The notes: generated from the sequence alone by a model not told the origin. 64,000 nt of DNA from Croceivirga lutea (GCF_014235875.1 NZ_JACJUK010000001.1:124001-188000), one strand, 5' to 3'. Shown: positions 8,501 to 16,982, counted from the first letter of the stretch. Made by a program: numbers and translations.

Positions 8501-9073
8501 TCAATACCCTAACTTTTTTAGCTTTTCTAAGGTTTTTGAACCTCTACTTTTAAAACCAGCTGAGCCATCATGAATTTGCTGTTCTAAAACCGATTTTAAT
8601 TCAGGTCTAATCCAGTCATATTTTTCCCCCAAATAAAATAAACTTGTCATGGCAAAAACTTTTGTTGCTACCTTATGATTGCCAATTAGCCAATCAAAAC
8701 AACTTTCGGTAATTTTTTCTAAATGATTATTGGTAAGATGAGCTCTAAGTTCAGGGTTTTTATGTTTAAAATACCCAAGCGTCAACAGTTCGCAAATATG
8801 AGCCATTGGCCGCAAAACCGATTCTGAGGTTAGGCTTTTTAAGTTGTTACTAAAGGTATCTAAACAGGGTAGCAGTAGAATAAGGTTTTTTCTCATAACA
8901 TTATCAAAGACCCAGCTACAATGCCAATATTCAGTTTTATCTTCAGCTAAAACCAAATCTAAAAGATGGCAAGTTAAGTTAGGATTATTAAGAACAACGG
9001 TTACCAGCCGGTCTCGTTCATTCATAAAAATTCTACCTTGACTTAGGTGTTTTGAGAACTCTTGTTTAGTCAT
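8501..9073 (-). CDS. Conserved hypothetical helical protein upstream of purB
   Basis: 190 residues, soluble, almost entirely alpha-helical, no signal peptide. Segments such as RPMAHICELLTLGYF and KVATKVFAMTSLFYLGEKYDWIRPEL are spaced like HEAT or ARM helical pairs. Automatic annotation may carry over the neighbour's name, but nothing in it resembles a lyase: no GSSxMPxKxNP signature and less than half the length. It lies 32 bp upstream of purB on the same strand, yet purB has its own promoter. Function unknown; a scaffold or adaptor role is a guess from the fold. Confidence 0.7.
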   Translation of the reverse strand: MTKQEFSKHLSQGRIFMNERDRLVTVVLNNPNLTCHLLDLVLAEDKTEYWHCSWVFDNVMRKNLILLLPCLDTFSNNLKSLTSESVLRPMAHICELLTLGYFKHKNPELRAHLTNNHLEKITESCFDWLIGNHKVATKVFAMTSLFYLGEKYDWIRPELKSVLEQQIHDGSAGFKSRGSKTLEKLKKLGY

Positions 9074-9108
9074 AAAAGACTATTTTTAGTTTCTAATCTG
9101 TTCTAAAA

Positions 9109-9564
9109 ATGAAAATACTTAAAATTGTAGGATTACTGCTTTTGATTGGTATTATTATCATTCAATTTTTTAATCCTGAAAAGAATATTTCTGAAGATGT
9201 TAATTATGTATCAGCTTTTGAGTCAGAAACAATGGTGACAAAAGAAGTTGAAGTAATTTTAAAAAGCACTTGCTACGATTGTCATTCTGCCCATACAGAC
9301 TATCCGTGGTACGGGTCAATTGCACCTTTATCATTTTGGATTCAAGACCATATTGAGCATGGTAAAGAAGAGTTGAATTTTTCAGAATGGACGAATTATT
9401 CAATAAAGAAAAAGGACCATAAATTAGAAGAGATAATAGAAGAGGTGGAAGAAGGTAAAATGCCTTTAAAAGAGTATACATATACCCATAAAGATGCTCA
9501 ACTTTCAAAAGAACAAGTAGAAACTTTAGTTATTTGGGCAAAAGCCGCTAGAGCTAATTATTAA
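9109..9564 (+). CDS. Haem-binding domain protein (membrane-anchored, CxxCH)
   Basis: 151 residues: one N-terminal membrane anchor (4-20), then a periplasmic Haem_bd-type domain with a single c-type haem site CYDCH (Cys55, Cys58, His59) followed by YPWYG. A likely distal Met ligand is in EGKMPLKEYTYTHKDA. Such proteins in Bacteroidota are thought to be small electron-transfer or sensor cytochromes. It is divergent from the conserved gene before purB and converges on the sirtuin gene with an 11-bp overlap of 3' ends. Confidence 0.85.
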   Translation: MKILKIVGLLLLIGIIIIQFFNPEKNISEDVNYVSAFESETMVTKEVEVILKSTCYDCHSAHTDYPWYGSIAPLSFWIQDHIEHGKEELNFSEWTNYSIKKKDHKLEEIIEEVEEGKMPLKEYTYTHKDAQLSKEQVETLVIWAKAARANY

Positions 9565-10240
9565 GTAATTTTTCTACCAGTTTTGGGCTTCCTACAGCAG
9601 CAGTTTCTGCGATAATTTCTAGGCTAGTAAAATCATTTTTATTGACTGTTGGTTTTGGGTCAATAAAATAAATTGGCGTTCCCGGTTGTACATAGTTCAC
9701 TAGACTAGAAGCTGGGTACACTTGCATAGACGTACCAATAATAATTAAAATATCTGCTTGTAACGTTATTTCAATAGCTGGTTCTAGCATAGGAACCATT
9801 TCTCCAAACCATACAATATGCGGGCGTAACTGGTTTCCCTCTTCATCAGTATCTCCTAGATTCAAATCTTTTTTCCAATCTAAAATCAGGTTTTCATTTT
9901 TGGTACTACGAACTTTAAACAATTCACCATGCAAATGAAGTACATTAGAACTACCCGCTTGTTCATGTAAATTGTCTACGTTTTGGGTAATAATATCCAC
10001 ATGAAATTTTTCTTCTAATTGTAGTAATGCTTTATGGCCATCATTGGGTTTAACCTCTAGTAATTGTCTTCTACGTTGGTTGTAAAATTCCAAAACAAGT
10101 TCAGGGTCACGAGCAAAACCTTGAGGAGAAGCAACTTGCATTACATCATGGCCCTCCCAAAGACCATTTTCATCTCTAAAGGTTTTTAATCCGCTTTCGG
10201 CACTCATTCCAGCACCCGTTAGCACGCTAATTTTTTTCAT
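9554..10240 (-). CDS. cobB: NAD-dependent protein deacylase (sirtuin), cysteine-free
   Basis: 228 residues with the Sir2 motifs GAGMSAESG (9-17), FRDENGLWEG (21-30), TQNVDNLHEQAG (85-96), catalytic His104 in HLHGELF, and IIIGTSMQVYPA for NAD. Tyr53 and Arg56 (EFYNQRRRQ) are the pair that in CobB/SIRT5 favours succinyl and malonyl lysine. The usual zinc module after the catalytic His (residues 108-150) has no cysteine; the whole protein has none. It is likely a class III (SIRT5-like) deacylase without structural zinc. Confidence 0.9.
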   Translation of the reverse strand: MKKISVLTGAGMSAESGLKTFRDENGLWEGHDVMQVASPQGFARDPELVLEFYNQRRRQLLEVKPNDGHKALLQLEEKFHVDIITQNVDNLHEQAGSSNVLHLHGELFKVRSTKNENLILDWKKDLNLGDTDEEGNQLRPHIVWFGEMVPMLEPAIEITLQADILIIIGTSMQVYPASSLVNYVQPGTPIYFIDPKPTVNKNDFTSLEIIAETAAVGSPKLVEKLLNN

Positions 10241-10241
10241 A

Positions 10242-10258
10242 ATTAGAAGAATTCTAAT
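10242..10258. promoter_or_regulatory. Inverted repeat in the cobB leader, possible operator
   Basis: ATTAGAA-GAA-TTCTAAT lies between the predicted cobB start site (~10265) and the cobB start codon. It shares both arms with the palindrome at 3161-3180 but has a 3-nt instead of 2-nt spacer. Function inferred only. Confidence 0.3.
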
Positions 10259-10269
10259 AGCATTTGTAT

Positions 10270-10277
10270 CAAAAATA
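10270..10277 (-). promoter_or_regulatory. -7 promoter element of cobB
   Basis: TATTTTTG on the minus strand matches TAnnTTTG; predicted start site ~25 nt upstream of the coding region. Confidence 0.55.
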
Positions 10278-10300
10278 GCATTTTACTTATCTTACTAGCC

Positions 10301-10954
10301 ATGTTTAACAATGAGCTTTTTACATATTTAGAAGAATTTCTTACTCCTGAGCGCAAAGCACGTTTTTTAGAAGTTTTGGCTAACCGAACAAATTACCTTA
10401 CTGTTGCTTTAGAAGATGTATTTCAACTACATAATACCAGTGCAGTGGTTCGTAGTTGTGATGCTTTTGGCATACAATCTTTACATGTAGTTGAAGAACG
10501 ATTTGGTCAGCGTTTAGATAAAAATATAGCCATGGGTGCCCAACAATGGGTAGATGTAAATAGATACAATTCTAATCTTGATTGCTTGCATGAATTAAAG
10601 CGGCAGGGCTATCAAATAGTAGCCACAACCCCGCATGACCAATCTGTAACTATTGATAATTTTGAATTCAGCGGAAAAACTGCTTTATTTTTTGGAACAG
10701 AGTGGAAAGGCCTTAGTAAAGAAGTTTTGGAAGCTTCAGATAGTAGCTTATACATACCTATGGTTGGTTTTTCAGAAAGTTTAAACATCTCTGTTTCTGT
10801 AGCTTTAACGCTACGGCATTTAGCCAACAAGCTACGAAACAGTAAGTTACCATGGCAGCTAACCAAAGAAGAAGAATTACATATTAGGATGGATTGGACA
10901 AAAAAATCGATTAAAGATGTAGATGGTATTATCAAAAGATATTTAGCCGATTAA
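10301..10954 (+). CDS. trmH: tRNA (guanosine-18-2'-O)-methyltransferase, SpoU/TrmH family
   Basis: 217 residues with the SPOUT methyltransferase motifs: motif 1 NTSAVVRSCDAFGI (N and R conserved), motif 2 ALFFGTEWKGLS, and motif 3 IPMVGFSESLNISVSVAL, which forms the SAM-binding knot. The N-terminal RKARFLEVLANRTNYLTVALE block and the length fit TrmH rather than RlmB. It methylates the 2'-hydroxyl of G18 in the tRNA D-loop. Divergent from cobB; followed by an SRPBCC gene on the same strand. Confidence 0.9.
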   Translation: MFNNELFTYLEEFLTPERKARFLEVLANRTNYLTVALEDVFQLHNTSAVVRSCDAFGIQSLHVVEERFGQRLDKNIAMGAQQWVDVNRYNSNLDCLHELKRQGYQIVATTPHDQSVTIDNFEFSGKTALFFGTEWKGLSKEVLEASDSSLYIPMVGFSESLNISVSVALTLRHLANKLRNSKLPWQLTKEEELHIRMDWTKKSIKDVDGIIKRYLAD

Positions 10955-10997
10955 TCTTTTTTGTACATTTAAATGAACTCAAAACCAACCAATTAAA

Positions 10998-11519
10998 ATG
11001 ATTTTTCTATACATTATTCTCGCAATTTTAGGGTTAATAATTATTCTAGGAATTATTGCACCTAAGACTTATGAAGTTTCTCGTTCTATTGTTATAAACA
11101 AGCCAAAAGACGAAGTTTTCTCCTATTTAAAATCACTCAAAAATCAAGATACCTGGTCACCATGGGGTAAAAGAGACCCTAATATGAAAAAGAAGTTCAC
11201 CGGTATTGATGGTGAAGTAGGCGCTACAAGTTATTGGAATGGTAATAAAGAAGTAGGAGAGGGCGAGCAAGAAATAACAAAGATTGTTGAAGGCGAACGT
11301 ATTGAAACTGAATTACGTTTTTTAAAACCATTTAAGTCTACTTCTGACGCATTTTTTTACGTGGATGAAGTAAATGGGGGTACTGAAGTTGTTTGGGGAT
11401 TTAAAGGAAACAATAAATTTCCTATGAGTATTATGATGCTTTTTATGAGTATGGATAAAATGATAGGAAAAGATTTTGAAGAAGGACTCAGCGATTTAAA
11501 AGCACAACTTGAAGCATAA
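10998..11519 (+). CDS. SRPBCC (START-like) family membrane-anchored protein
   Basis: 173 residues: membrane helix at about 2-22, then a START/polyketide-cyclase-like domain beginning YEVSRSIVINKPKDEVFSYL and ending with helix MDKMIGKDFEEGLSDLKAQL. The fold makes a deep hydrophobic pocket that binds small lipophilic ligands in relatives. No catalytic residues can be assigned. It follows trmH after 43 bp and ends at a bidirectional terminator. Confidence 0.8.
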   Translation: MIFLYIILAILGLIIILGIIAPKTYEVSRSIVINKPKDEVFSYLKSLKNQDTWSPWGKRDPNMKKKFTGIDGEVGATSYWNGNKEVGEGEQEITKIVEGERIETELRFLKPFKSTSDAFFYVDEVNGGTEVVWGFKGNNKFPMSIMMLFMSMDKMIGKDFEEGLSDLKAQLEA

Positions 11520-11522
11520 AAA

Positions 11523-11550
11523 AGCCTGCTCATTTGAGCAGGCTTTTTTA
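11523..11550. terminator. Bidirectional intrinsic terminator
   Basis: AGCCTGCTCA-TT-TGAGCAGGCT (11523-11544) is flanked by an A-tract and a T-tract, between convergent SRPBCC and metal-binding lipoprotein genes. Confidence 0.9.
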
Positions 11551-11934
11551 TTAAATTTTATTTCCGAAGTGGTCGTATCCTGGGGTTCCACATTTACATT
11601 CCCCCTCTACGCATTTACATTCTCCTTCTTTACACTGGCATAATTTTTCTTTATGCTCATCATCAGTTTTAGAGTCATGCAAGGCTAAATCCATTTTGCA
11701 AACAGGACATTTACCTTCTTTTGCATAGGTTTTGCCATCTTCACAATCCATAGGACAGCTGTAGGCGAGTTCCTTCTCATTGGTTACTTCTGAATCTACT
11801 GTACTGGTAGTAGCTGTTACATTCGTTGAATTGGACTCGTTATTTTGTTCTTCCTTTTTTGCAGTAGAGTTGCAAGATGTATTAAGCAAAGCAATACAAA
11901 ATATGACCCCAAAAATTAGTTTTAAATTTTTCAT
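11551..11934 (-). CDS. Heavy-metal-binding-domain lipoprotein with Cys-rich tail
   Basis: 127 residues: lipoprotein signal (Cys21), Ser/Thr/Asn-rich linker, then a heavy-metal-binding domain of the CopA/CusB-associated type with CPMDC (60-64) and CPVCKMDL (76-83). A C-terminal tail adds six cysteines in a repeated CKxGECKC pattern (Cys99, 101, 106, 108, 113, 115), like a small metallothionein. It probably binds Cu, Zn or a similar soft metal at the outer membrane. It lies 3 bp after the GH13 gene on the same strand, although a functional link is not obvious. Confidence 0.85.
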   Translation of the reverse strand: MKNLKLIFGVIFCIALLNTSCNSTAKKEEQNNESNSTNVTATTSTVDSEVTNEKELAYSCPMDCEDGKTYAKEGKCPVCKMDLALHDSKTDDEHKEKLCQCKEGECKCVEGECKCGTPGYDHFGNKI

Positions 11935-11937
11935 TAA

Positions 11938-13629
11938 TTATTCTTTAAGTTCTAAAAGTGCTGTATCAAATTCATTATCTAGTGCAACTCTTCCGTTTTT
12001 AACAACTACCTCGGTATTAGAATAGGTATCATACAACGTAGTGCCGTCACCAAAAAATCCTTTAACCCAAAGCGATTTTTTTCCTTTAGGTAAATCTAAA
12101 CCAATTACAATCTTATCTCTAAACTCACCATCTGTAAAAGTTCTAGAGAAAACATAAGGGGTATTAGCTAATTTTTTGTGTATACCGGCACCAACAGCAG
12201 GGTGTTTTGCCCTGAATTGACCTAATTTTTGCCAGTGCTTGTGAGCAGTTTTAATGGTAGATACAGAATCTAAAGCCTCCCAGTTCATAGTCGACCTTAG
12301 GTTAGCATCTCCTTCGGCACCTTCAACCACTAGCGGTCGTAACGTTTCATCTCCGTAATAGATTTGAGATGCTCCGGGTGTAAGTAGTAGAAAGTTAGCT
12401 GTTTTTTTAAATTTTGTACGCTGAGGGTCAAAAGGTTGACCATCGTCATGCGAAGACATATAATTCAATACATTTTTACCGTATAATTTGGAACCTAACA
12501 GAAAACTATATTTTCTAAAAACCTCTTCGTAGGTTTTATTGGCATCAGTCTTTAATTCAAAATTTATAAGTCCGTCAAAACCATAATTGTAGTAATCGAC
12601 TTTTTTATCACCAAAATCAAAAAATCTACCATTAGAAATTCCGTAATTATAAACTTCGCCAACCATATAAAATGGTTTGTCATCTAATATTTCTGAAGGA
12701 TTTTTTTTCTTCCAAATCTCAAATGCGTAATCAGCTTCGGTTCGTAAATCTGACCAAGCATTTTCATTCACGTGTTTTACTGTATCTACTCTAAAACCAT
12801 CTACACCAAATTCGTGAATATAATCTGTTAGCCACTTAATAATGTAGAATCTCGGAGCTCTTGGGTAACCTGTACGGTCAAAAAAGCGTTGTAATTCGTC
12901 TAACTCTTGGCTTAAACGCCCTTCTTTTTTCCATTTAGCGAGTAAGGCATCTGGTAGTTCTACTGCTTGGTTAGATTCTGTTAAAATGTCTGGTAAGTTT
13001 TTAACTAACGTACAAGCAGTAGTGTTTTCATAGGTAGTAAATTCACAAGCGGGCTCTGTTCTAACCCACTCAGCTGGCCAAACAGGGTCAATAGCTGTTA
13101 CTGGACCTGTATGGTTTAATACTACATCTAATACAATACGTATACCCTTATCATGTGCACTTTTTACTAACTCTTTAAAATCTTCCTTGGTTCCAAAATT
13201 AGGGTCAATAGCTGTCCAATCTTTTGCCCAATAGCCGTGATAACCATAAGTGTTACCAGTGCCTTCATTAGTTGCGCCATGTATTTGTTCAACAATGGGT
13301 GTCAACCAAATGGCATTAACACCTAAGTCGTTAAAATAGCCTTGATTAACTTTTTGAGTTATACCAGCAATATCACCTCCTTCAAAACCTCTCAGTACCG
13401 CAGTAGAGTCTGTTCTAGAATAGTTAACATCTTTGTTTGGGTTACCGTTGTTAAATCTATCTGTTAAAAGAAAATAAATATTTGCACCTTCCCAATAGAA
13501 TGGGTTCTTGGCAGAATCTTCTGAGGTCACTTTTGCAATAGGCTTTTCAGAATTTTTAATCTCCTTTTTTTCATTTTTACAGGAAAAGAAAAGGGAAAAA
13601 AGCATCATGGCAATTAGTATTTTGCGCAT
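11938..13629 (-). CDS. GH13 alpha-amylase family lipoprotein
   Basis: 563 residues with a lipoprotein signal (FSLFFSC, Cys17), so it is envelope-bound. The GH13 barrel motifs are I DVVLNHTG (168-175), II GFRVDTVKH (278-286, nucleophile Asp282), III MVGEVYN (322-328, acid/base Glu325) and IV SSHDDGQPF (392-400, transition-state Asp395). Calcium-site-like GYHGYWAKDW precedes. The C-terminal ~90 residues form the usual beta-sandwich. It hydrolyses alpha-1,4-glucans outside the cytoplasm. There is no SusC/D pair beside it, so it is not part of a classical starch utilisation locus here. Confidence 0.92.
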   Translation of the reverse strand: MRKILIAMMLFSLFFSCKNEKKEIKNSEKPIAKVTSEDSAKNPFYWEGANIYFLLTDRFNNGNPNKDVNYSRTDSTAVLRGFEGGDIAGITQKVNQGYFNDLGVNAIWLTPIVEQIHGATNEGTGNTYGYHGYWAKDWTAIDPNFGTKEDFKELVKSAHDKGIRIVLDVVLNHTGPVTAIDPVWPAEWVRTEPACEFTTYENTTACTLVKNLPDILTESNQAVELPDALLAKWKKEGRLSQELDELQRFFDRTGYPRAPRFYIIKWLTDYIHEFGVDGFRVDTVKHVNENAWSDLRTEADYAFEIWKKKNPSEILDDKPFYMVGEVYNYGISNGRFFDFGDKKVDYYNYGFDGLINFELKTDANKTYEEVFRKYSFLLGSKLYGKNVLNYMSSHDDGQPFDPQRTKFKKTANFLLLTPGASQIYYGDETLRPLVVEGAEGDANLRSTMNWEALDSVSTIKTAHKHWQKLGQFRAKHPAVGAGIHKKLANTPYVFSRTFTDGEFRDKIVIGLDLPKGKKSLWVKGFFGDGTTLYDTYSNTEVVVKNGRVALDNEFDTALLELKE

Positions 13630-13682
13630 AAACAGGTATTTTGCCTAAAACTAAAAAATGAAAGTGTAATGAAAAAATTTAT

Positions 13683-14465
13683 TTAAGAGCCGTTACCTTT
13701 ATTTACAGCTTTGTAGTCTTCATAGCAACTACTTATAGCGTCTAATATTTGAAGGTCATTCGCGGTTTGAATAAAAGACTTAGAATAATTACAGTTATTT
13801 AAAATATCCTCAATATCAACTTTTTCTAATTGAAGTAATTCTGTTAAAGTAGCTCTATCAAATTTAGAGGCCAGTAAGTCTCTAATATTATCGTCTTGCT
13901 TTATCTTTTGAAGTTTACGCATTTGTTTGGGTTTTTTACCAAACAAATTGCGTAACAAATCAGCAGGATTTAAAATAGCTCCAAGCACTTTTGTTACAGC
14001 ACTAGGATTCTTACTACCTGCTTCATAACTCTTATTTAGGCCAGAAATACTGTATTGATAAGCGTTATTTACCGGTAAATTTTTAACATCTATTTCTAAA
14101 TAACCTGTTAGCTGATAAGGGGTAACCACAACTTCTTCTAGAGCAAAAGCTAATTCTGTAAGTGCAATTTTAGTGTCTGCAATTGAAAACATATCATTAG
14201 TAACCCTTACTTTCTGAGCCTTAAAACCTAAGTAAGTAAGGTATAAGGTGTCATTTACAGCAGCTTGTATAGAAAAGTTACCTTTTTGGTCTGTAATGGT
14301 TCCAATTACTTGATTTAAATTGATAACATGAACACTCTGCAGGGGAAAATCTGTTTGTGCATTAATCACCGTTGCAGTAAGTTCTTGTAAAATTGGATTC
14401 TCCTCTTCTTGTGCAGAAATAACAACACTTAGCAATAGGAGATACAGCAAAAAGAATTTTTTCAT
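13683..14465 (-). CDS. Exported carboxypeptidase-like regulatory-domain protein
   Basis: 260 residues if started at 14465, which gives a clean signal peptide (MKKFFLLYLLLLSVVISAQ); the ATG 36 bp upstream adds a stretch unlike a signal. Residues ~30-115 form a CarboxypepD_reg-like beta-sandwich (ATVINAQTDFPLQSVHV, GTITDQKGNFSI, DTLYLTYLGFKAQKV), as found at the N-terminus of TonB receptors, but no barrel follows. The C-terminal 120 residues are helical and charged. Such stand-alone proteins are common in Flavobacteriaceae; role unknown. Confidence 0.8.
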   Translation of the reverse strand: MKKFFLLYLLLLSVVISAQEEENPILQELTATVINAQTDFPLQSVHVINLNQVIGTITDQKGNFSIQAAVNDTLYLTYLGFKAQKVRVTNDMFSIADTKIALTELAFALEEVVVTPYQLTGYLEIDVKNLPVNNAYQYSISGLNKSYEAGSKNPSAVTKVLGAILNPADLLRNLFGKKPKQMRKLQKIKQDDNIRDLLASKFDRATLTELLQLEKVDIEDILNNCNYSKSFIQTANDLQILDAISSCYEDYKAVNKGNGS

Positions 14466-14540
14466 GAATCTAGTTGTAGCACTAAAGTTACAAAACAACA
14501 AATATTAAGTAGCTATGCAAATTTTTTAGCAAGGCATTAA

Positions 14541-16277
14541 CTAATGAAAACCTTTACGTCTATTGCTTCTTCCTTTTTTAGAAAAGTCTTTTTTACCGCC
14601 TCTAGAACCATCATTAGACCTACCTCTTGATCCATAGTTTGATCTACCACCTTTTCGTTTTTTACGATTTCTTTTTTCAGGACTATTAGAAACTTCAACA
14701 TTAACAAACCTACCGTTAACCTTGAACTCTGTAAAAGTTTCTAATACCAATGGTGTAAAAGAGGCATCTGTATTAAAGAATGAAAAAGAATCTTTAGTAT
14801 CTACCCTAAAAATATCGTCTTTTTCTAGTTTTAAAGTATCCCTTAAAAAGTCTTTAAGTGTCATCCAATCATAACCATCTCTTTCTCCTACATTTATAAA
14901 GTATCTAACCGAACCTTCTGAAGGTACTTCACCTTTAGAATTGCCTTCTCTAGATGAAACAGAGTTCAGGTCTTTGGCTTTATTGTAGTAGTTAAAGAAT
15001 CTTGTAAACTCTACTGAGAATACTTTTTTAATGAGTTCTTCTCGGTCTATACCTTCCAATACATCACCAATGGCAGGTAAATAACCTTCAATCTCATCGT
15101 TGATTGTAGTTTCTTTAATGTTATTAGCAAGATGATATAACTGAATTTCACAGATTTCTATTCCAGAAGGAATCTGTTTTTCTATGAAATCTTGCTTAAT
15201 TATACGTTCAATGGTTTTGATTTTTCGAAGCTCACTACGTGTTACTATTACCATAGAAACGCCAGATTTTCCTGCTCTACCCGTTCTTCCACTACGGTGA
15301 GTGTACGTTTCAATTTCATCTGGCAATTGATAATTAATAACATGTGTTATATCATCAACATCGATACCACGTGCTGCTACGTCTGTAGCTACTAACATTT
15401 GAATTTGTTTTTTTCTAAACGCATTCATTGCCAAGTCACGTTGATTCTGGCTTAAATCGCCATGTAATGCTCCAGCGTTATAACCATCTTCGATAAGCTT
15501 CTCAGCAATTTTTTGGGTATCTCTTTTGGTTCTACAGAATACTACAGAGAAAATACCAGGGTTAGCATCTGCTAAGCGTTTTAAGGCTGCATATCTATCT
15601 CTACCGCCAACCACATAATATTCATGCTGAACCGTAGAAGCCCCAGCATTTTTAGCACCTACCGTAATTTCAATGGGTTTGTGCATGAATTTTTTAGCAA
15701 TGGTGGAAACCTCTTTAGGCATGGTTGCCGAGAATAACCAAGTGGATTTTTCTTTGGGCGTATTTGATAAAATATCTTTGATATCTTCAAAAAAGCCCAT
15801 GTTTAGCATTTCATCAGCTTCATCTAAAACACAATAATCAATTTTGGTAATATCAACCATTCTACGTCTAATCATATCTTTCATACGACCAGGAGTAGCT
15901 ACTACAATTTGGGCACCTCTTTTAATTTGTTTAGCCTGATCAGTAATACTTGCACCACCGTAGATGGCTACAATATTTAATCCTTTTTCATATTTAGAAT
16001 ACAATTGCATTTCATTCGCAATCTGCAAACAAAGCTCTCTGGTAGGAGAAAGAATTAAAGCTTGAGTAGTTCTACTTTGGGTATCAATCTTTTGAATTAA
16101 GGGGAAACCAAAAGCTGCGGTTTTACCAGTACCTGTTTGCGCTAAGGCAACAAAGTCAGATTCTTTTGAAAGTAAAATTGGAATGGCTTTTTCTTGTACT
16201 TCTGAAGGTGTTTCAAAGCCTAAATCATTCACAGCATCAAGTAAGGACTGCTGCAATCCTAATTCATTAAATGTCAT
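14541..16277 (-). CDS. deaD: DEAD-box RNA helicase (DeaD/CsdA-like) with DbpA-type RNA-binding domain
   Basis: 578 residues. Helicase motifs in order: Q motif near 25, AQTGTGKT (46-53), PTRELCLQIA (78-87), DEAD (152-155), SAT, and HRSGRTGR near 321-328. A DbpA-type RNA-binding domain follows at about 455-530 (VRYFINVGERDGYDW), then a basic Arg/Gly/Ser-rich tail (530-578), typical of cold-shock helicases that remodel rRNA and mRNA. It is transcribed from a promoter at 16381-16388 through a ~100-nt structured leader, which suggests control at the RNA level, as known for cold-induced csdA genes. Confidence 0.95.
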   Translation of the reverse strand: MTFNELGLQQSLLDAVNDLGFETPSEVQEKAIPILLSKESDFVALAQTGTGKTAAFGFPLIQKIDTQSRTTQALILSPTRELCLQIANEMQLYSKYEKGLNIVAIYGGASITDQAKQIKRGAQIVVATPGRMKDMIRRRMVDITKIDYCVLDEADEMLNMGFFEDIKDILSNTPKEKSTWLFSATMPKEVSTIAKKFMHKPIEITVGAKNAGASTVQHEYYVVGGRDRYAALKRLADANPGIFSVVFCRTKRDTQKIAEKLIEDGYNAGALHGDLSQNQRDLAMNAFRKKQIQMLVATDVAARGIDVDDITHVINYQLPDEIETYTHRSGRTGRAGKSGVSMVIVTRSELRKIKTIERIIKQDFIEKQIPSGIEICEIQLYHLANNIKETTINDEIEGYLPAIGDVLEGIDREELIKKVFSVEFTRFFNYYNKAKDLNSVSSREGNSKGEVPSEGSVRYFINVGERDGYDWMTLKDFLRDTLKLEKDDIFRVDTKDSFSFFNTDASFTPLVLETFTEFKVNGRFVNVEVSNSPEKRNRKKRKGGRSNYGSRGRSNDGSRGGKKDFSKKGRSNRRKGFH

Positions 16278-16376
16278 AAGTTAAAATAAAATCGCTAATA
16301 GGTTGTGTTGTACCGAGCGAATTTTATTTAACCAAAGCCCTCAACAACACCTTGCCCATCCTGGCGGCATTAATAA
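16278..16376 (-). promoter_or_regulatory. Structured 5' leader of the DEAD-box helicase mRNA
   Basis: Between the predicted start site (~16376) and the start codon (16277) the minus-strand RNA can form a hairpin with arms 16316-16330 and 16282-16296 (about 13 bp, one bulge), ending 4 nt before AUG. Its loop (16305-16311) is perfectly complementary over 7 nt to upstream bases 16344-16350, which would make a pseudoknot or a switch. A small GCC/GGC hairpin lies further upstream. The cold-response role is inferred from the downstream gene. Confidence 0.5.
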
Positions 16377-16380
16377 GGCG

Positions 16381-16388
16381 CAAAGGTA
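16381..16388 (-). promoter_or_regulatory. -7 promoter element of the DEAD-box helicase gene
   Basis: TACCTTTG on the minus strand, exact match to TAnnTTTG, directly after the rdgB stop codon. Confidence 0.6.
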
Positions 16389-16391
16389 CAC

Positions 16392-16982
16392 TTAATTATT
16401 AGTATAAGAGCTAGTATTTAAAAATTCAACAAGTTTGGCAATTGCTTGCCCTCTATGACTTATCGAATTTTTCACCGATAAAGCCAACTCAGCAAAAGTT
16501 TTATTGTACCCATTTGGTATAAAAATAGGGTCGTATCCAAACCCTTTTGAACCAGATTTCTTAGTAGTTATAACACCTTCAACAATACCTTTAAAGTAGT
16601 ATTGCTGGTTGTTTATATTTAAAGAAACTACTGTTTTAAAATGAGCATTTCGATTTGGATTCAGTTCAAGACTAGCAAGCAATTTAGTTATGTTGGCTTC
16701 ATCACTTTTATCTTCACCAGCATATCTTGCAGAATAAACACCTGGCTCACCATTTAAGGCATCAACCAAAAGACCGGTATCATCTGAAAAGCAATCTAAG
16801 TTGAAATTCTTTTTAACAAAATCAGTTTTTAGCTTGGCGTTTTCTTGTAAAGTGGTTCCTGTTTCCGGAATTTCATCAAAGCATTTAATATCGGTTAATG
16901 AAAGAAGTTCAAATTTTGACGAAAGTAAGGCACTTACTTCTTTAAACTTATTCTTATTATGCGTAGCAAAAACGAGTTTCAT
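16392..16982 (-). CDS. rdgB: dITP/XTP pyrophosphatase (Ham1/RdgB)
   Basis: 196 residues, usual length. It removes non-canonical purine nucleotides (dITP, XTP) from the pool. Motifs: FATHNKNKFKE (4-14), ETGTTLQENAKLK for the metal site, FSDDTGLLVDALNGEPGVYSARYAG in the centre (SDDTG and PGVYSARYAG blocks), GFGYDPIF and SHRGQA near the end. The start codon overlaps the divergent promoter of the next gene. Confidence 0.96.
   Translation of the reverse strand: MKLVFATHNKNKFKEVSALLSSKFELLSLTDIKCFDEIPETGTTLQENAKLKTDFVKKNFNLDCFSDDTGLLVDALNGEPGVYSARYAGEDKSDEANITKLLASLELNPNRNAHFKTVVSLNINNQQYYFKGIVEGVITTKKSGSKGFGYDPIFIPNGYNKTFAELALSVKNSISHRGQAIAKLVEFLNTSSYTNN

Noticed and set aside
14466-14501. Longer start for the carboxypeptidase-like-domain protein
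   Set aside because: The added 12 residues spoil an otherwise clean signal peptide.
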